From: Stappia sp. WLB 29
GTDB taxonomy: Bacteria > Pseudomonadota > Alphaproteobacteria > Rhizobiales > Stappiaceae
Assembly (NCBI RefSeq): GCF_023507705.1
Contig: NZ_JALBGD010000014.1
Coordinates: 21,325-85,324, forward strand
Length of the DNA: 64,000 nucleotides
Reading direction: 5' to 3'
Each line of letters opens with the position of its first letter. Position 1 is the stretch's first letter. The notes beneath the pieces were generated by a model. The model was not told the DNA's origin. It ran no database searches and saw nothing but the letters and a program-made list of their open reading frames with translations. Made by a program: the position numbers and the translations under genes. Shown in pieces: positions 8,793 through 16,693 of the stretch.

Positions 8793-9320
8793 TGTCTCGC
8801 GCCTGGCGGTGATCGTCAGTCACCAGATCGGCCGCCGAGGACGATCCGTCAAGCCGCCTGCCGACAGTCGGGGCCGGACGAGTGTCAAAGAAAAGCCGCC
8901 CGCCGCGCTTGCACGCGATCCGGGCGGCCAGGAAGTGGTGGAAATCGGCGCCTTGGCCGGATTCCGGCAAACGAGGTCAGTCGTCGCGCGGTGCAGATAA
9001 ACTCGATTTACCAACTGCCTGATCCTGCACATCAAACCGACGCCGCGGCAACCGCTACCCTTCGTTAACCTTAACAAGAGGTAAAGCGAACCGTTCAACT
9101 GCTTGGCATGCGCCCTGCTTCGTAACCGTCAACGCGTGGCACAGGTAGGAAAAACGTCCCGAAACCGGACAGTTTTCCGCTTCCGCAGACAAGAAAGCGC
9201 AGGGCGTCCCACGTTCCGGCACACCTGCCGGTTCCGATGGCCGGCCTTGCGCGAAAACAGGACACACGCTCCCACCGGGCCCGCCGGGAGGAGCGGAAAA
9301 CGGGGGCAAGGTTGGTCGAC
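8793..9320. other. 528-base intergenic region between divergent genes
   Basis: Lies between the rhomboid gene (minus) and the PAS-protein gene (plus), so it must hold both promoters. GTTAACCTTAAC at about 9063-9074 has two TTAAC half sites but with only two bases between them, not the CtrA spacing. I see no coding frame with a good ribosome site and no clear RNA structure. Confidence 0.5.
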
Positions 9321-9977
9321 ATGAAACATCCGGTGACGCAGCAGCTCTATGAATACTGGGACAGTCTGCGCGGCGATCGGCCGGCGCCGGACCGCGGCGA
9401 GATCGAGCCCGGCCGGATCCGTGCCGTGCTCGGCGACACCTTCATCCTGGAACTCGTCGACCGGGACACCTATCGCTACCGGTTGGCCGGAACCCGACTA
9501 TGCGCCCTGCATTGCCGCGAGTTGAAGAACCGCAACATCCTGCGCGGCTGGTCGGACGAGGACCGCGAGGCGCTGTCCACGCTGCTCGCCGCGGTCAACG
9601 AGGACGCGGCCGCTGCGGTGATCGGCATCACCGGCTATACGGAGCGCAAGCAGACGGTCGACATGGAGATGCTGCTGCTGCCGCTTCACATTCCCGGCGA
9701 GGGCTGCAGCCGCGTGCTTGGCGCCTGTGTCGCATTGGAACAGCCCTACTGGGCCGGCATGCATCCGCTCCTGTCGCAGACGATCAAGAGCGTGCGGCTG
9801 ATCTGGCCGGACGAGCGACCCGCCTTCGTGCGCCCGCAGCCGCGCGGTTCCGTCAGCACCGTTCCGCGGTTCGGGCGGCAGCCGTCCCTCCTGCAGGCCG
9901 CCTCTCCCCCCATGCAAGTGTTGGCCGAAGCACGGCGAGTACAGCATCTGATGGTCATCGAGGGCGGCAAAAGCTGA
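9321..9977 (+). CDS. PAS-domain protein (PAS_5-like)
   Basis: A 218-residue protein with a single PAS-like sensory fold in residues 1-140 (begins MKHPVTQQLYEYWDSLRG, core DTYRYRLAGTRLCALHCRELK). This is the arrangement of the PAS_5 family found in many Rhizobiales, where it stands alone without a kinase or cyclase output domain. The C-terminal 80 residues are proline- and arginine-rich and probably disordered. It is followed by a double-PilZ protein on the same strand after 139 bases, which hints at a place in cyclic-di-GMP signalling. The ligand is unknown. Confidence 0.8.
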   Translation: MKHPVTQQLYEYWDSLRGDRPAPDRGEIEPGRIRAVLGDTFILELVDRDTYRYRLAGTRLCALHCRELKNRNILRGWSDEDREALSTLLAAVNEDAAAAVIGITGYTERKQTVDMEMLLLPLHIPGEGCSRVLGACVALEQPYWAGMHPLLSQTIKSVRLIWPDERPAFVRPQPRGSVSTVPRFGRQPSLLQAASPPMQVLAEARRVQHLMVIEGGKS

Positions 9978-10116
9978 GTTGGCGCAGCCGCAAGTATTGA
10001 CATCCGCAGCCCTGCACAGGCCCTTGCTTACCAACTGTTAACTGCCACACCATATCTTCGACCGGCAGTGTTCGCGCGGCCTCCATGTCGTGCGCTCCAG
10101 GGAAGGTCGACGACGC

Positions 10117-10737
10117 ATGGCGCACGCCACGGCACTCACGTATACGACAGCTGCCGCAGCCAAGAATGTCGACCGTCGGCGCCATTCCCGCGTTCCGGTG
10201 AATATTCTCGGTCGCTTCATGCTGGAGGATCGCCAGGAGTATCCCTGCCAGATCGTCGACATGTCTCCCGGGGGCGCCGCCATAATCGCCCCGGTGCCGG
10301 CGCGCGTCGGCGAGCGCATCATCGCCTATATCGACCATATCGGCCGGATCGAGGGCGAGGTGGTGCGCGAGATCGAGGGTGGGTTCGCCATCCGCATCAA
10401 CGCGCCGATGCGCAAGCGCGACAAGCTCGCCAACGTCCTGACCTGGCTTGCCAATCGCGACGTGCTCAACCTGCCGGAAGATCGGCGCCACGACCGCTTC
10501 ACGCCGAAGAACCCGATCACCCAGATCGTCCTGCCGGACGGGCGCAGCTACAAGTCGCGGATCATCGACGTGTCGCTGTCGGGTGCCTCGATCAAGACCG
10601 AGGTGAAGCCGGAGATCGGCATGGCGATCGGCATCGGCAAGATGCGCGCCCGCGTGGTGCGCCACACCGAGGACGGCATCGCCGTCGAGTTTGCCAACAT
10701 CCAGAACCGCGACCTGCTCGAAAAGCACATTTCCTGA
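10117..10737 (+). CDS. Double PilZ-domain protein
   Basis: A 206-residue protein with two PilZ domains, each of the kind that binds cyclic-di-GMP. Domain one (about 18-105) has RRRHSRVPVN and DMSPGGAAI; domain two (about 113-204) has RRHDRFTPKN and DVSLSGASI. Both therefore keep the RxxxR and D/NxSxxG motifs. No membrane segment or enzymatic domain is present. The ATG at 10117 has GGAAGG ten bases upstream; the GTG at 10090 is less likely. A PAS protein precedes it and a LapG-type protease follows, so it may act as a receptor in that pathway. Confidence 0.9.
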   Translation: MAHATALTYTTAAAAKNVDRRRHSRVPVNILGRFMLEDRQEYPCQIVDMSPGGAAIIAPVPARVGERIIAYIDHIGRIEGEVVREIEGGFAIRINAPMRKRDKLANVLTWLANRDVLNLPEDRRHDRFTPKNPITQIVLPDGRSYKSRIIDVSLSGASIKTEVKPEIGMAIGIGKMRARVVRHTEDGIAVEFANIQNRDLLEKHIS

Positions 10738-11060
10738 TCCCGACGGTCTAAAGACCGCAGCACAGGCTCGCCCGGACGCCATGTCCGTGCGGGCCTGATC
10801 GCGTTTTCGCGCCGCTCTCTCGCCTCTTCCGATCACTCGCTTTGCCGACCCGCAATCGCCCATGCGCTTGCGGGGAAAGGCATTTTTGCGCCCGTTTTAC
10901 GGCCCTCCCCAAGGGGCGTTCGATCTCTACAATTTTAATCAAAACAAGTATAAATTATCTTATAAATCTCTTATATTTCAAATAAACTTCCGACGTCGAC
11001 CTTAGACGCAAATAAAAACGAGCATGTCATTGTCTTGTCAGCCTTGGGGAGGGCGAAGAC
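10738..11060. other. 323-base AT-rich leader region
   Basis: Separates the PilZ gene from the LapG-type protease gene. The middle (about 10921-11015) is markedly AT-rich for this genome and probably contains the protease promoter. Two inverted repeats are described separately: a 13-base one spanning 10902-11054 and an 8-base one spanning 11027-11070. No coding frame is supported. Confidence 0.5.
10902..11054 (+). repeat. 13-base inverted repeat flanking the AT-rich leader
   Basis: GCCCTCCCCAAGG at 10902-10914 is the exact reverse complement of 11042-11054. The right arm covers the GGGGAGGG ribosome binding site of the LapG-type protease gene. If both arms are transcribed, pairing would bury that site. 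Confidence 0.6.
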
Positions 11061-11678
11061 ATGACAATGAACGCGAAATATCTGAAGTATACTCTTCTCG
11101 CACTGGCACTGATCGCGACCGGCACGAGCCAAGCCAATGCGCAGGCCGGGCGTTTCATGGAGACCGGCACAATGGCGAAGGCACCTGTCGGCCATGTCGG
11201 CTTCTGTCAGGAAAATCCTGTGGAGTGCGAACCGGACGGCAAGGGCGCCGTGGTCGTCAAGCTCGATCGCGAGCGCTGGAACGAGCTCATCGCCATCAAT
11301 ACGGAAGTGAATGATCGCATCCGGCCGGTGACCGACATCGAGCTTTTCGGCGTCGAGGAATACTGGACCTATCCGGTCGACGGTGCCGGCGACTGTGAGG
11401 AATACGTGCTGGAGAAGAAGCGCGTGCTGCTGAACCGGGGCTGGCCGGCCAGCGCCCTGCTGATCACCGTCGTCAAGGACACCAACAACGCGGGCCATGC
11501 CGTTCTCACGGTCCGCACCGATCAGGGTGACGTCATCCTCGACAACCAGATTGAGGCCGTTCTGCCCTGGTACTCGGCCCCCTATCGGTTTGTGAAGCGG
11601 CAGTCGGTGTCGCATCCGGCGAAGTGGGCCGCCATCTCCGACCTGCGGACCAGCACGCTGGCCAGCATCGGAAACTGA
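11061..11678 (+). CDS. Exported transglutaminase-like cysteine protease (BTLCP, LapG-type)
   Basis: A 205-residue protein with a signal peptide (about 1-27, cleavage near SQANAQA) and a bacterial transglutaminase-like protease domain. The triad is Cys112 (GAGDCEEYV), His146 (NNAGHAVLTV) and Asp161 (VILDNQ). LapG, the best known member, is a periplasmic protease that clips surface adhesins and is controlled by cyclic-di-GMP through LapD; no LapD-like gene is next to it. The ATG at 11061 follows GGGGAGGG by 7 bases. Alphaproteobacteria often carry one or more such genes of untested role. A strong terminator follows at 11799-11835. Confidence 0.9.
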   Translation: MTMNAKYLKYTLLALALIATGTSQANAQAGRFMETGTMAKAPVGHVGFCQENPVECEPDGKGAVVVKLDRERWNELIAINTEVNDRIRPVTDIELFGVEEYWTYPVDGAGDCEEYVLEKKRVLLNRGWPASALLITVVKDTNNAGHAVLTVRTDQGDVILDNQIEAVLPWYSAPYRFVKRQSVSHPAKWAAISDLRTSTLASIGN

Positions 11679-11798
11679 CGGCTGGTCGGCGGGACCGAAC
11701 ACCCGCCACCCGCGCGGCTTGGCAGTACACGAAGCATTGCGCCGTCACTGATGGCAACCAGGCCCATCCCCTCCCCCATACCCCGGGGTCGGGTTGCC

Positions 11799-11835
11799 GG
11801 CCGGTCTCCGCTGATGCGGAGGCCGGCCTTTTTTT
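11799..11835 (+). terminator. Rho-independent terminator
   Basis: A 13-base-pair stem (11799-11811 with 11816-11828, one G-T pair) with a TGAT loop is followed by seven T. It ends the transcript of the LapG-type protease gene and lies just before the convergent carbonic-anhydrase-like gene. Confidence 0.9.
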
Positions 11836-11837
11836 GC

Positions 11838-12374
11838 TCAGCTCTCGGCAACCGGCGACAGGCCGGCGATATAGCGGCGCCACTTGCCGACATAACCTTC
11901 GGCAGAGGCGGCGATGCGCGCCTCGGCGGCCTCGTCGAGCTGGCGCACTACACGCCCCGGCATGCCGACCACCAGCGAATTGTCCGGGATCTCCTTGCCC
12001 TCGGCGATCAGAGCGTTGGCGCCGATGATGCAGTTTCGGCCGATGCGAGCGCCGTTCAGCACGGTCGCGCCCATGCCCACCAGCGTGTTGTCGCCGATGG
12101 TGCAACCATGCAGGATCGCCTTGTGTCCAATCGTGCAGCCGCGGCCGATGTCCAGCGGAAAGCCCATGTCCGTATGCAGCACGCAGCCGTCCTGCACATT
12201 GGAGCCCTCGCCCACGGTGATCGTTTCGTTGTCGCCGCGCAGCACCGCTCCGAACCAAACGCTGGCCCCTCGCATCAGGACGATACGCCCGATCACCGCC
12301 GCATCCGGGGCGATCCAATAAGTTCCGGGTTCGGGCGTGACGGGGCTGTGATCGTCGAGGCGGTAAAGCGGCAT
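11838..12374 (-). CDS. Gamma-class carbonic anhydrase-like hexapeptide protein
   Basis: A 178-residue left-handed beta-helix protein of the gamma carbonic anhydrase/PaaY group. Hexapeptide repeats run from about 25 to 145 ([48 protein letters not shown]). The three zinc histidines are recognisable: His67 (VLHTD), His84 (TIGHKA) and His89 (ILHGC). It is probably a trimeric cytoplasmic enzyme or CoA-linked accessory protein; actual carbonic anhydrase activity varies in this group. ATG 12374 ([11 protein letters not shown]) is chosen; the longer in-frame extension is arginine-rich and unlike the family. It stands 86 bases downstream of a small membrane protein gene on the same strand. Confidence 0.9.
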   Translation of the reverse strand: MPLYRLDDHSPVTPEPGTYWIAPDAAVIGRIVLMRGASVWFGAVLRGDNETITVGEGSNVQDGCVLHTDMGFPLDIGRGCTIGHKAILHGCTIGDNTLVGMGATVLNGARIGRNCIIGANALIAEGKEIPDNSLVVGMPGRVVRQLDEAAEARIAASAEGYVGKWRRYIAGLSPVAES

Positions 12375-12460
12375 CTGAAACTCCGGCAGGGCTGAGGCGT
12401 CATGCGGGACGGGAGGAGGGAGAAAGGCAGCAAGGAGCAGCACCCGGTGGGCGCCGCGCC

Positions 12461-12778
12461 TTACAGAAGGACAATCAACGCAGTATGCACGACCATGATG
12501 CCGGAGCAAAGGCTCCACATTCCCGCGATCGTGGAGGAGGCCACCAGCCAGCCGAGCGGCCGCTGTTCGACCCTGCGGCCGCGAATCGCGTTACGCATGA
12601 TGATGAAGGGACCTGCGAAGACGCACAGCACACAGGACAGGAGACCCTTTATCCAGGTCTCTACCGAGATGGCAAACCTCAGGGGTTCCCCCGTCACAAG
12701 CTGATAGAAACTGCCGACAATTCCCGAAATGACGAAGCCCGCGCAGCCGAGATAGGCAGCTAGTGCCAGTTCACTCAT
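12461..12778 (-). CDS. Small conserved-type membrane protein, function unknown
   Basis: A 105-residue protein with three hydrophobic segments (about 6-28, 42-64 and 80-104) and a short basic loop [13 protein letters not shown] between the last two. I do not recognise a family with a known function. The codon usage and GC level match the neighbours, and ATG 12778 gives a clean N-terminus ([11 protein letters not shown]). A perfect TTAA-N7-TTAA box lies only 8 bases upstream of the start codon, so this gene may be under CtrA control. The carbonic-anhydrase-like gene lies downstream on the same strand. Confidence 0.75.
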   Translation of the reverse strand: MSELALAAYLGCAGFVISGIVGSFYQLVTGEPLRFAISVETWIKGLLSCVLCVFAGPFIIMRNAIRGRRVEQRPLGWLVASSTIAGMWSLCSGIMVVHTALIVLL

Positions 12779-12785
12779 GATGCCG

Positions 12786-12801
12786 TTAACCCCTCGTTAA
12801 C
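12786..12801 (-). promoter_or_regulatory. Predicted CtrA box (TTAA-N7-TTAA)
   Basis: TTAA at 12786-12789 and TTAA at 12797-12800 are separated by exactly seven bases and flanked by C/G as in the CtrA consensus. A further half site (TTAACC) is at 12817. The box abuts the start of the three-helix membrane protein gene and is also about 220 bases upstream of the plus-strand gene at 13018. Confidence 0.6.
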
Positions 12802-13017
12802 CAATTCTCTGGGACCTTAACCGGAAACTCGGGTTTCCTTCCAGCAAATAGCATGCCGTTTGCGCGGCCCCATTAACGGACTGGTAACCATAAAGATGGC
12901 GAACGGAGCGCCCCGCGTCCCGGCACAGATCGGGACACCCGTCCCGCATCGGGACAGCCCGACGGGCGCCCTGCCCTGTCCCGGTGCGCCCTCGCGGGCG
13001 GCAACGGGAGCCTGCGG

Positions 13018-13743
13018 ATGATGCCGCTCACTCTTCCCGGCGGAACGGGCATCGAGGCCCGCCACTTCACATCGATGGTCTTTGCGCTGGCCCTCGCCGG
13101 CACCGCGCTGGTGGCCCACACGGTCGGCAGCTGGCTGACCTATACCCGTGGCCCCACGGGTTGGAGCGATAGCCGCGAACGCGTTCCTGTCACCCTCGGC
13201 CCTACCGAGCTGAAAGTGCCGGCCAACATGATGCGGAGGGTCGAGGAGCGGATTGCCGGCGGCCCTGTCGACCGGCTGAGCCTGGCGGTCCTGTGGCCTT
13301 CCATGGACGGCTACAGCGAGCTCAACGCCCGCGCCTTCGCCGACCCGAGCGACACGTCCGCCGTCATTCTCGTGGCACTGGAGCCGACGCTGACGGCCGA
13401 CATCATGGACACAAGCGAGCGCCTGACCCAGGTCTGGCTGTCGCTCGCCTCGGGCAATCCCCTGCCCGGTCCGGCAGGCCTTGCCCTTCTGCCCCTGCCC
13501 GGCGATCCGACCAGCGGCACCGACTTCGTCGCGCATCGCGCCGAGGCGGGACGCCTCTTTGCCGCCCGCTGCTTTACGCCGCGGGACAAGGCACTGGCCG
13601 CCACCTGCGAGCGCAGCATCCGCCTCGGCCACGGCCTCTTCGCCACCTACCGCTTTCGCCAGGCTCAGCTGGAACACTGGCAGAAGCTGGATGACGGCAT
13701 TGCCGCTCTGGTCGCCAGCCTGTCGCCCGGCCCCGCCTCCTGA
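13018..13743 (+). CDS. Hypothetical protein with one N-terminal membrane anchor
   Basis: A 241-residue protein I do not recognise by function. A hydrophobic segment at about 18-40 (MVFALALAGTALVAHTVGSWL) anchors it; the rest is probably periplasmic and contains a block ending FAARCFTPRDKALAATCERSIRLGHGLFATYRF, whose two cysteines could form a disulfide. The LSLASGNPLPGPAGLALLPLPGD stretch resembles no motif known to me. Codon usage is normal for the region. The start may be ATG 13018 or ATG 13021. It ends just before a bidirectional terminator, so it is a single-gene unit. Confidence 0.7.
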   Translation: MMPLTLPGGTGIEARHFTSMVFALALAGTALVAHTVGSWLTYTRGPTGWSDSRERVPVTLGPTELKVPANMMRRVEERIAGGPVDRLSLAVLWPSMDGYSELNARAFADPSDTSAVILVALEPTLTADIMDTSERLTQVWLSLASGNPLPGPAGLALLPLPGDPTSGTDFVAHRAEAGRLFAARCFTPRDKALAATCERSIRLGHGLFATYRFRQAQLEHWQKLDDGIAALVASLSPGPAS

Positions 13744-13766
13744 CGCACATCCTTGCTGCGATACGA

Positions 13767-13802
13767 AAAACGGGCGCCCGCCAAGCGGTGCGCCCGTTTT
13801 CT
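13767..13802 (+). terminator. Bidirectional Rho-independent terminator
   Basis: AAAACGGGCG (13767-13776) pairs with CGCCCGTTTT (13791-13800). A run of A on the left and T on the right allow it to end both the plus-strand gene at 13743 and the minus-strand gene at 13851. Confidence 0.85.
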
Positions 13803-13850
13803 TCAAACTCCGGCCCGATGCCGGAGCCCGGTTGCTTAAATGCGTGCGGC

Positions 13851-14069
13851 TCAGGCCTCGTCGAGATCGTACGACAGGATCGCCATCTGGAAGTTCCAGC
13901 TCAGGTCGTCGTCATCGTCGTCGTCGCGATAGATCACGCCGATGAACTCCTCGCCGATATAGACCTCGGCGGAATCGTCCTTCTTCGGACGCGCGCGGAC
14001 GACAAGCTTCGGAAGCTCGAACTTCTTCTGGAGGTAGGCCTCGAGCTTGCGGATCTCGTCTGGCTTCAC
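13851..14069 (-). CDS. DUF3126-like small acidic protein
   Basis: A 72-residue protein beginning at GTG 14069 (VKPDEIRKLEAYLQKKF), with AGGAG eight bases upstream. It matches my memory of the DUF3126 family, which is restricted to alphaproteobacteria and has no known role. A run of seven aspartates (residues 49-55) follows EEFIGVIYR, and a conserved-looking SWNFQMAILSYDLDEA end follows. A longer form from ATG 14129 is possible but would have no ribosome site. It is monocistronic, between two terminators. Confidence 0.72.
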   Translation of the reverse strand: MKPDEIRKLEAYLQKKFELPKLVVRARPKKDDSAEVYIGEEFIGVIYRDDDDDDDLSWNFQMAILSYDLDEA

Positions 14070-14172
14070 GAAAGGCTCCTTTCTGGGGCGTCGGACATTG
14101 CACCCGCGCCCAAACGGGTTGCCGGCCATGCCGGAATGCGCCCGAACCTACACATTCGGCCGCTCGAACCAA

Positions 14173-14212
14173 GAAAAAAGCGCGCCTTTCCCCCAGCTGG
14201 GGGCGGCGCGCC
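14173..14212 (-). terminator. Rho-independent terminator of cysE
   Basis: On the minus strand a long stem (GGCGCGC with GCGCGCC outside, five G with five C around AGCT inside) is followed by TTTTTT. It lies 40-80 bases past the cysE stop codon. Confidence 0.85.
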
Positions 14213-14250
14213 CTGCTTTCACGCGTCTGAAGCGTCCCGCCTCGGTAGCG

Positions 14251-15084
14251 TCAGCCCTTGTCGCTGTCCGCCGACAGAAGCTGGTCCATGGTGCGCGACG
14301 GTTCGGCGCAGCCGGCCGCCCCCACCACCCGTGCCGGCACGCCGGCAACGGTGGAGTTCGGCGGCACGTCCATCAGCACCACGGAGCCGGACGCCACCTT
14401 CGAGCAATGGCCGATCTCGATATTGCCCAGCACCTTGGCCCCGGCACCGAGCAGCACGCCATTGCGGATCTTCGGATGGCGGTCGCCCTCCTCCTTGCCC
14501 GTACCGCCCAGCGTCACGTTCTGCAGGATCGAAACATTGTCGCCGATCTGCGCCGTGGCGCCCACGACGATGCCGGTGGCGTGGTCGACGAAGACGCCCA
14601 CACCGACCGGGACGGCCGGATGGATGTCCACCTGGAAGGCTTCCGAGCATCGGCTCTGCAGGTAGAGCGCGAAGTCCTTGCGCCCGCGCTTCCAGAGCCA
14701 GTTGGCCAGCCGGTGCGTCTGAAGCGCGTGAAAGCCCTTGAAGTAGAGCAACGGCTCCAGCAACCGGGTGCAGGCCGGGTCGCGGTCGTAGACGGCAACC
14801 AGATCCACCCGGAAAGCTTCGGCAAGCGCCCGCGAGTCCTGCAACGCCTCCAGATAGGTCTGGCGGATCAGGGAGGGCGAGACCACCACGTGACCGAGCC
14901 GGTCGGCCAGACGGTGGACGACGGCCTCTTCCAGCCGGTCATGGTTGAGCACGGTCTCGTAGGCGAAGGATGCCAGCGCCGGCTCGCAGCGCACCATCGC
15001 TTCGGCCTCTTCGCGGAGCTGGCTCCAGACGGGATCGTGGCGCGGCAGGGCCGGCGCCTCGGCAAGGGGGTTGGTTTGCGGCAT
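14251..15084 (-). CDS. cysE: Serine O-acetyltransferase
   Basis: Transfers acetyl from acetyl-CoA to serine, the first step of cysteine synthesis. The 277-residue protein has the N-terminal helical SATase domain (about 15-150, with DRDPACTRLLEPLLYFKGFHALQTHRLANWLW) and the C-terminal hexapeptide beta-helix (IHPAVPVGVGVFVDHATGIVVGATAQIG, then VTLGGTGKEEGDRHPKI). Catalytic His/Asp are in VDHATGIVVG and FHALQTHR. The C-terminal tail ends near ADSDKG and not Ile, so formation of the cysteine synthase complex with CysK, which needs a terminal Ile, is doubtful. ATG 15084 is preceded by AAGGAGGC. Confidence 0.95.
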   Translation of the reverse strand: MPQTNPLAEAPALPRHDPVWSQLREEAEAMVRCEPALASFAYETVLNHDRLEEAVVHRLADRLGHVVVSPSLIRQTYLEALQDSRALAEAFRVDLVAVYDRDPACTRLLEPLLYFKGFHALQTHRLANWLWKRGRKDFALYLQSRCSEAFQVDIHPAVPVGVGVFVDHATGIVVGATAQIGDNVSILQNVTLGGTGKEEGDRHPKIRNGVLLGAGAKVLGNIEIGHCSKVASGSVVLMDVPPNSTVAGVPARVVGAAGCAEPSRTMDQLLSADSDKG

Positions 15085-15336
15085 GTCCGCCTCCTTATGG
15101 AGCCCCGCCGGACAGGCAGGACAGGCTCCCTTCAAGCACAGGTCGTTGGCGTCATCTTACTGCGATGTGTGCAGGCAAGGCCATAGGTCAAGCTTGCCGT
15201 AACGGTCATTTCACGCCGCTCTCGGTACACGGCATACTCTCTGGCACGCATCCAACGCCTTCCTCGAATGGACTGTGTCGCCGCACCTTGCGATAACCAT
15301 GCGCAACCCGTCCCTTTTCGAAGCTTCGGACCCGAC

Positions 15337-16146
15337 ATGACCGACAGTCCCGCCGACACCCGCCCCGCCCGCATCACCACCCGGATCGAGAATGGCATCG
15401 GCTGGCTGGAGGTGAACAACCCCGTTCGCAAGAACGCCATCACGCTCGCCATGTGGCAAGCTATCCCGCAGGCCGTGGCGGAGCTTGCCGCAGCCCCTGG
15501 CGTGCGCGTCATCGTGCTGCGCGGCGCCGGTGAGGAGACCTTCATCGCCGGTGCCGACATTTCCGAGTTCGCAACCTTGCGCAAGGATGCGGCCTCCGCA
15601 CGTGCCTACGAGGCTTCGAACGCCGCCGCCTTCGACGCCTTGCGCAATGCTCCCCTGCCGACCTTGGCAATGATCCGCGGCTTCTGTCTCGGCGGCGGCT
15701 TCGGGCTTGCGGCCGCCTGCGACCTGCGTATCGCCGAGGACGGCGCAAGTTTCGGCATTCCCGCGGCGCGGCTCGGTGTCGGCTATCCGCCGACGGCGAT
15801 TGCCGATGTCGTCCGCCTGCTCGGTCCCTCGCGCGCCAAGCTTCTGTTCTTCACCGCGCGGCGCATCGGCGTGCAGGAGGCCGAGCGGTTCGGCTTCCTC
15901 GATATCGTCGCCTCCGCAGGCACCTTGGAGGCAGAGGCCCGGCGCCTCGCCGGCGAGATCGCGGCCGGCGCGCCCCTCACCCTTCGCGCGGCCCGCGCCG
16001 GCATCGACGCGCTCACCGCGCGCCTGTCGGGCGAGGATCTCGATGCCTGCCAGACGCTGGCCGATGCCTGTTTCGACAGCCGCGATTTCGTGGAAGGGCG
16101 AACCGCCTTCATGGAGAAGCGGTCGCCGGAATTCACCGGCGGTTAA
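15337..16146 (+). CDS. Enoyl-CoA hydratase/isomerase family protein
   Basis: A 269-residue crotonase-fold protein. Oxyanion-hole segments are seen at about 70-82 (EETFIAGADISEF) and 115-130 (RGFCLGGGFGLAAACDL), followed by FGIPAARLGVGYPP. The reaction could be hydration of enoyl-CoA in beta-oxidation or a related step; substrate class cannot be read from the sequence. ATG 15337 (MTDSPADTRPAR) is preferred over the upstream ATG 15268, whose extension lacks family character. It is transcribed divergently from cysE, without other fatty-acid genes nearby. Confidence 0.9.
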   Translation: MTDSPADTRPARITTRIENGIGWLEVNNPVRKNAITLAMWQAIPQAVAELAAAPGVRVIVLRGAGEETFIAGADISEFATLRKDAASARAYEASNAAAFDALRNAPLPTLAMIRGFCLGGGFGLAAACDLRIAEDGASFGIPAARLGVGYPPTAIADVVRLLGPSRAKLLFFTARRIGVQEAERFGFLDIVASAGTLEAEARRLAGEIAAGAPLTLRAARAGIDALTARLSGEDLDACQTLADACFDSRDFVEGRTAFMEKRSPEFTGG

Positions 16147-16247
16147 CCATGACGCGCGATACCCGCCTTCGGCAGAGCGATCCCGCCGCGCGAAGGGCGA
16201 CGGCCGGCGACGCAGAGTCATTTTGTTAACCGACTCCTTGCAGCGTC

Positions 16248-16292
16248 AAAAAAAAGAGCCGAGCACGCACCGACTTTGCGGACCGGGCTCTT
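16248..16292 (-). terminator. Minus-strand terminator without an obvious gene
   Basis: AAGAGCC (16254-16260) pairs with GGCTCTT (16286-16292); on the minus strand eight T follow. The nearest minus-strand gene ends 400 bases upstream of it, so it may end an unannotated RNA. Confidence 0.5.
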
Positions 16293-16423
16293 GACCGGCG
16301 GAATCCGGGATGATTCTCTGACGCCCGATCCAGCTTGATTCTGTCTGCGAAGATCTTGAATCGGATCCTCAGCAAGCTGACATGTCACTTTAAGATAGAC
16401 TGAAAATTCGTTCTTGATCAGAA

Positions 16424-16445
16424 GCTTGAGAGAAAACTCTCAAGC
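16424..16445. repeat. Perfect 9-base-pair hairpin
   Basis: GCTTGAGAG pairs with CTCTCAAGC around an AAAA loop. There is no T run on either side, so a terminator role is unlikely. It could be a protein operator or part of a structured RNA. Confidence 0.6.
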
Positions 16446-16474
16446 CGTTCGTTTACTTGAACCAAATTTCTGCA

Positions 16475-16490
16475 TTAACCTTCAATTAAC
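16475..16490 (+). promoter_or_regulatory. Predicted CtrA box (TTAA-N7-TTAAC)
   Basis: TTAA at 16475-16478 and TTAAC at 16486-16490 with exactly seven bases between them match the full CtrA consensus. No clear gene starts within 200 bases on either strand. Confidence 0.6.
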
Positions 16491-16693
16491 CATACAAGAT
16501 TTTGATATCTTTGTAAAAATTTGAACCATCGCCACCTTGAATCGGCAAGTGAGAACCGCGGCGGCTCCGAGCGCGCGAAAGCATGCCAAGACCGCCACGC
16601 GCACGGCAGCGCTCCAGGGCACCTCAAAGCCACCCGGTACCCCGGTTCAAACGCTGAAAAGATCGCTCGAAAAGCCGTGGGCGACTGACCTGC

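Larger units (their letters stand above)
16147..16693. other. 547-base intergenic region with AT-rich core
   Basis: The longest non-coding gap in the window. It contains a minus-directed terminator (16248-16292), a perfect 9-base-pair hairpin with an AAAA loop (16424-16445) and a full CtrA-type box (16475-16490). The part 16370-16530 is AT-rich compared with the rest. An arginine-rich reading frame from TTG 16537 overlaps the end of the next gene and I do not call it. A non-coding RNA is possible. Confidence 0.5.

Noticed and set aside
9063..9074. GTTAACCTTAAC as a CtrA box
   Set aside because: Only two bases separate the half sites where seven are required.
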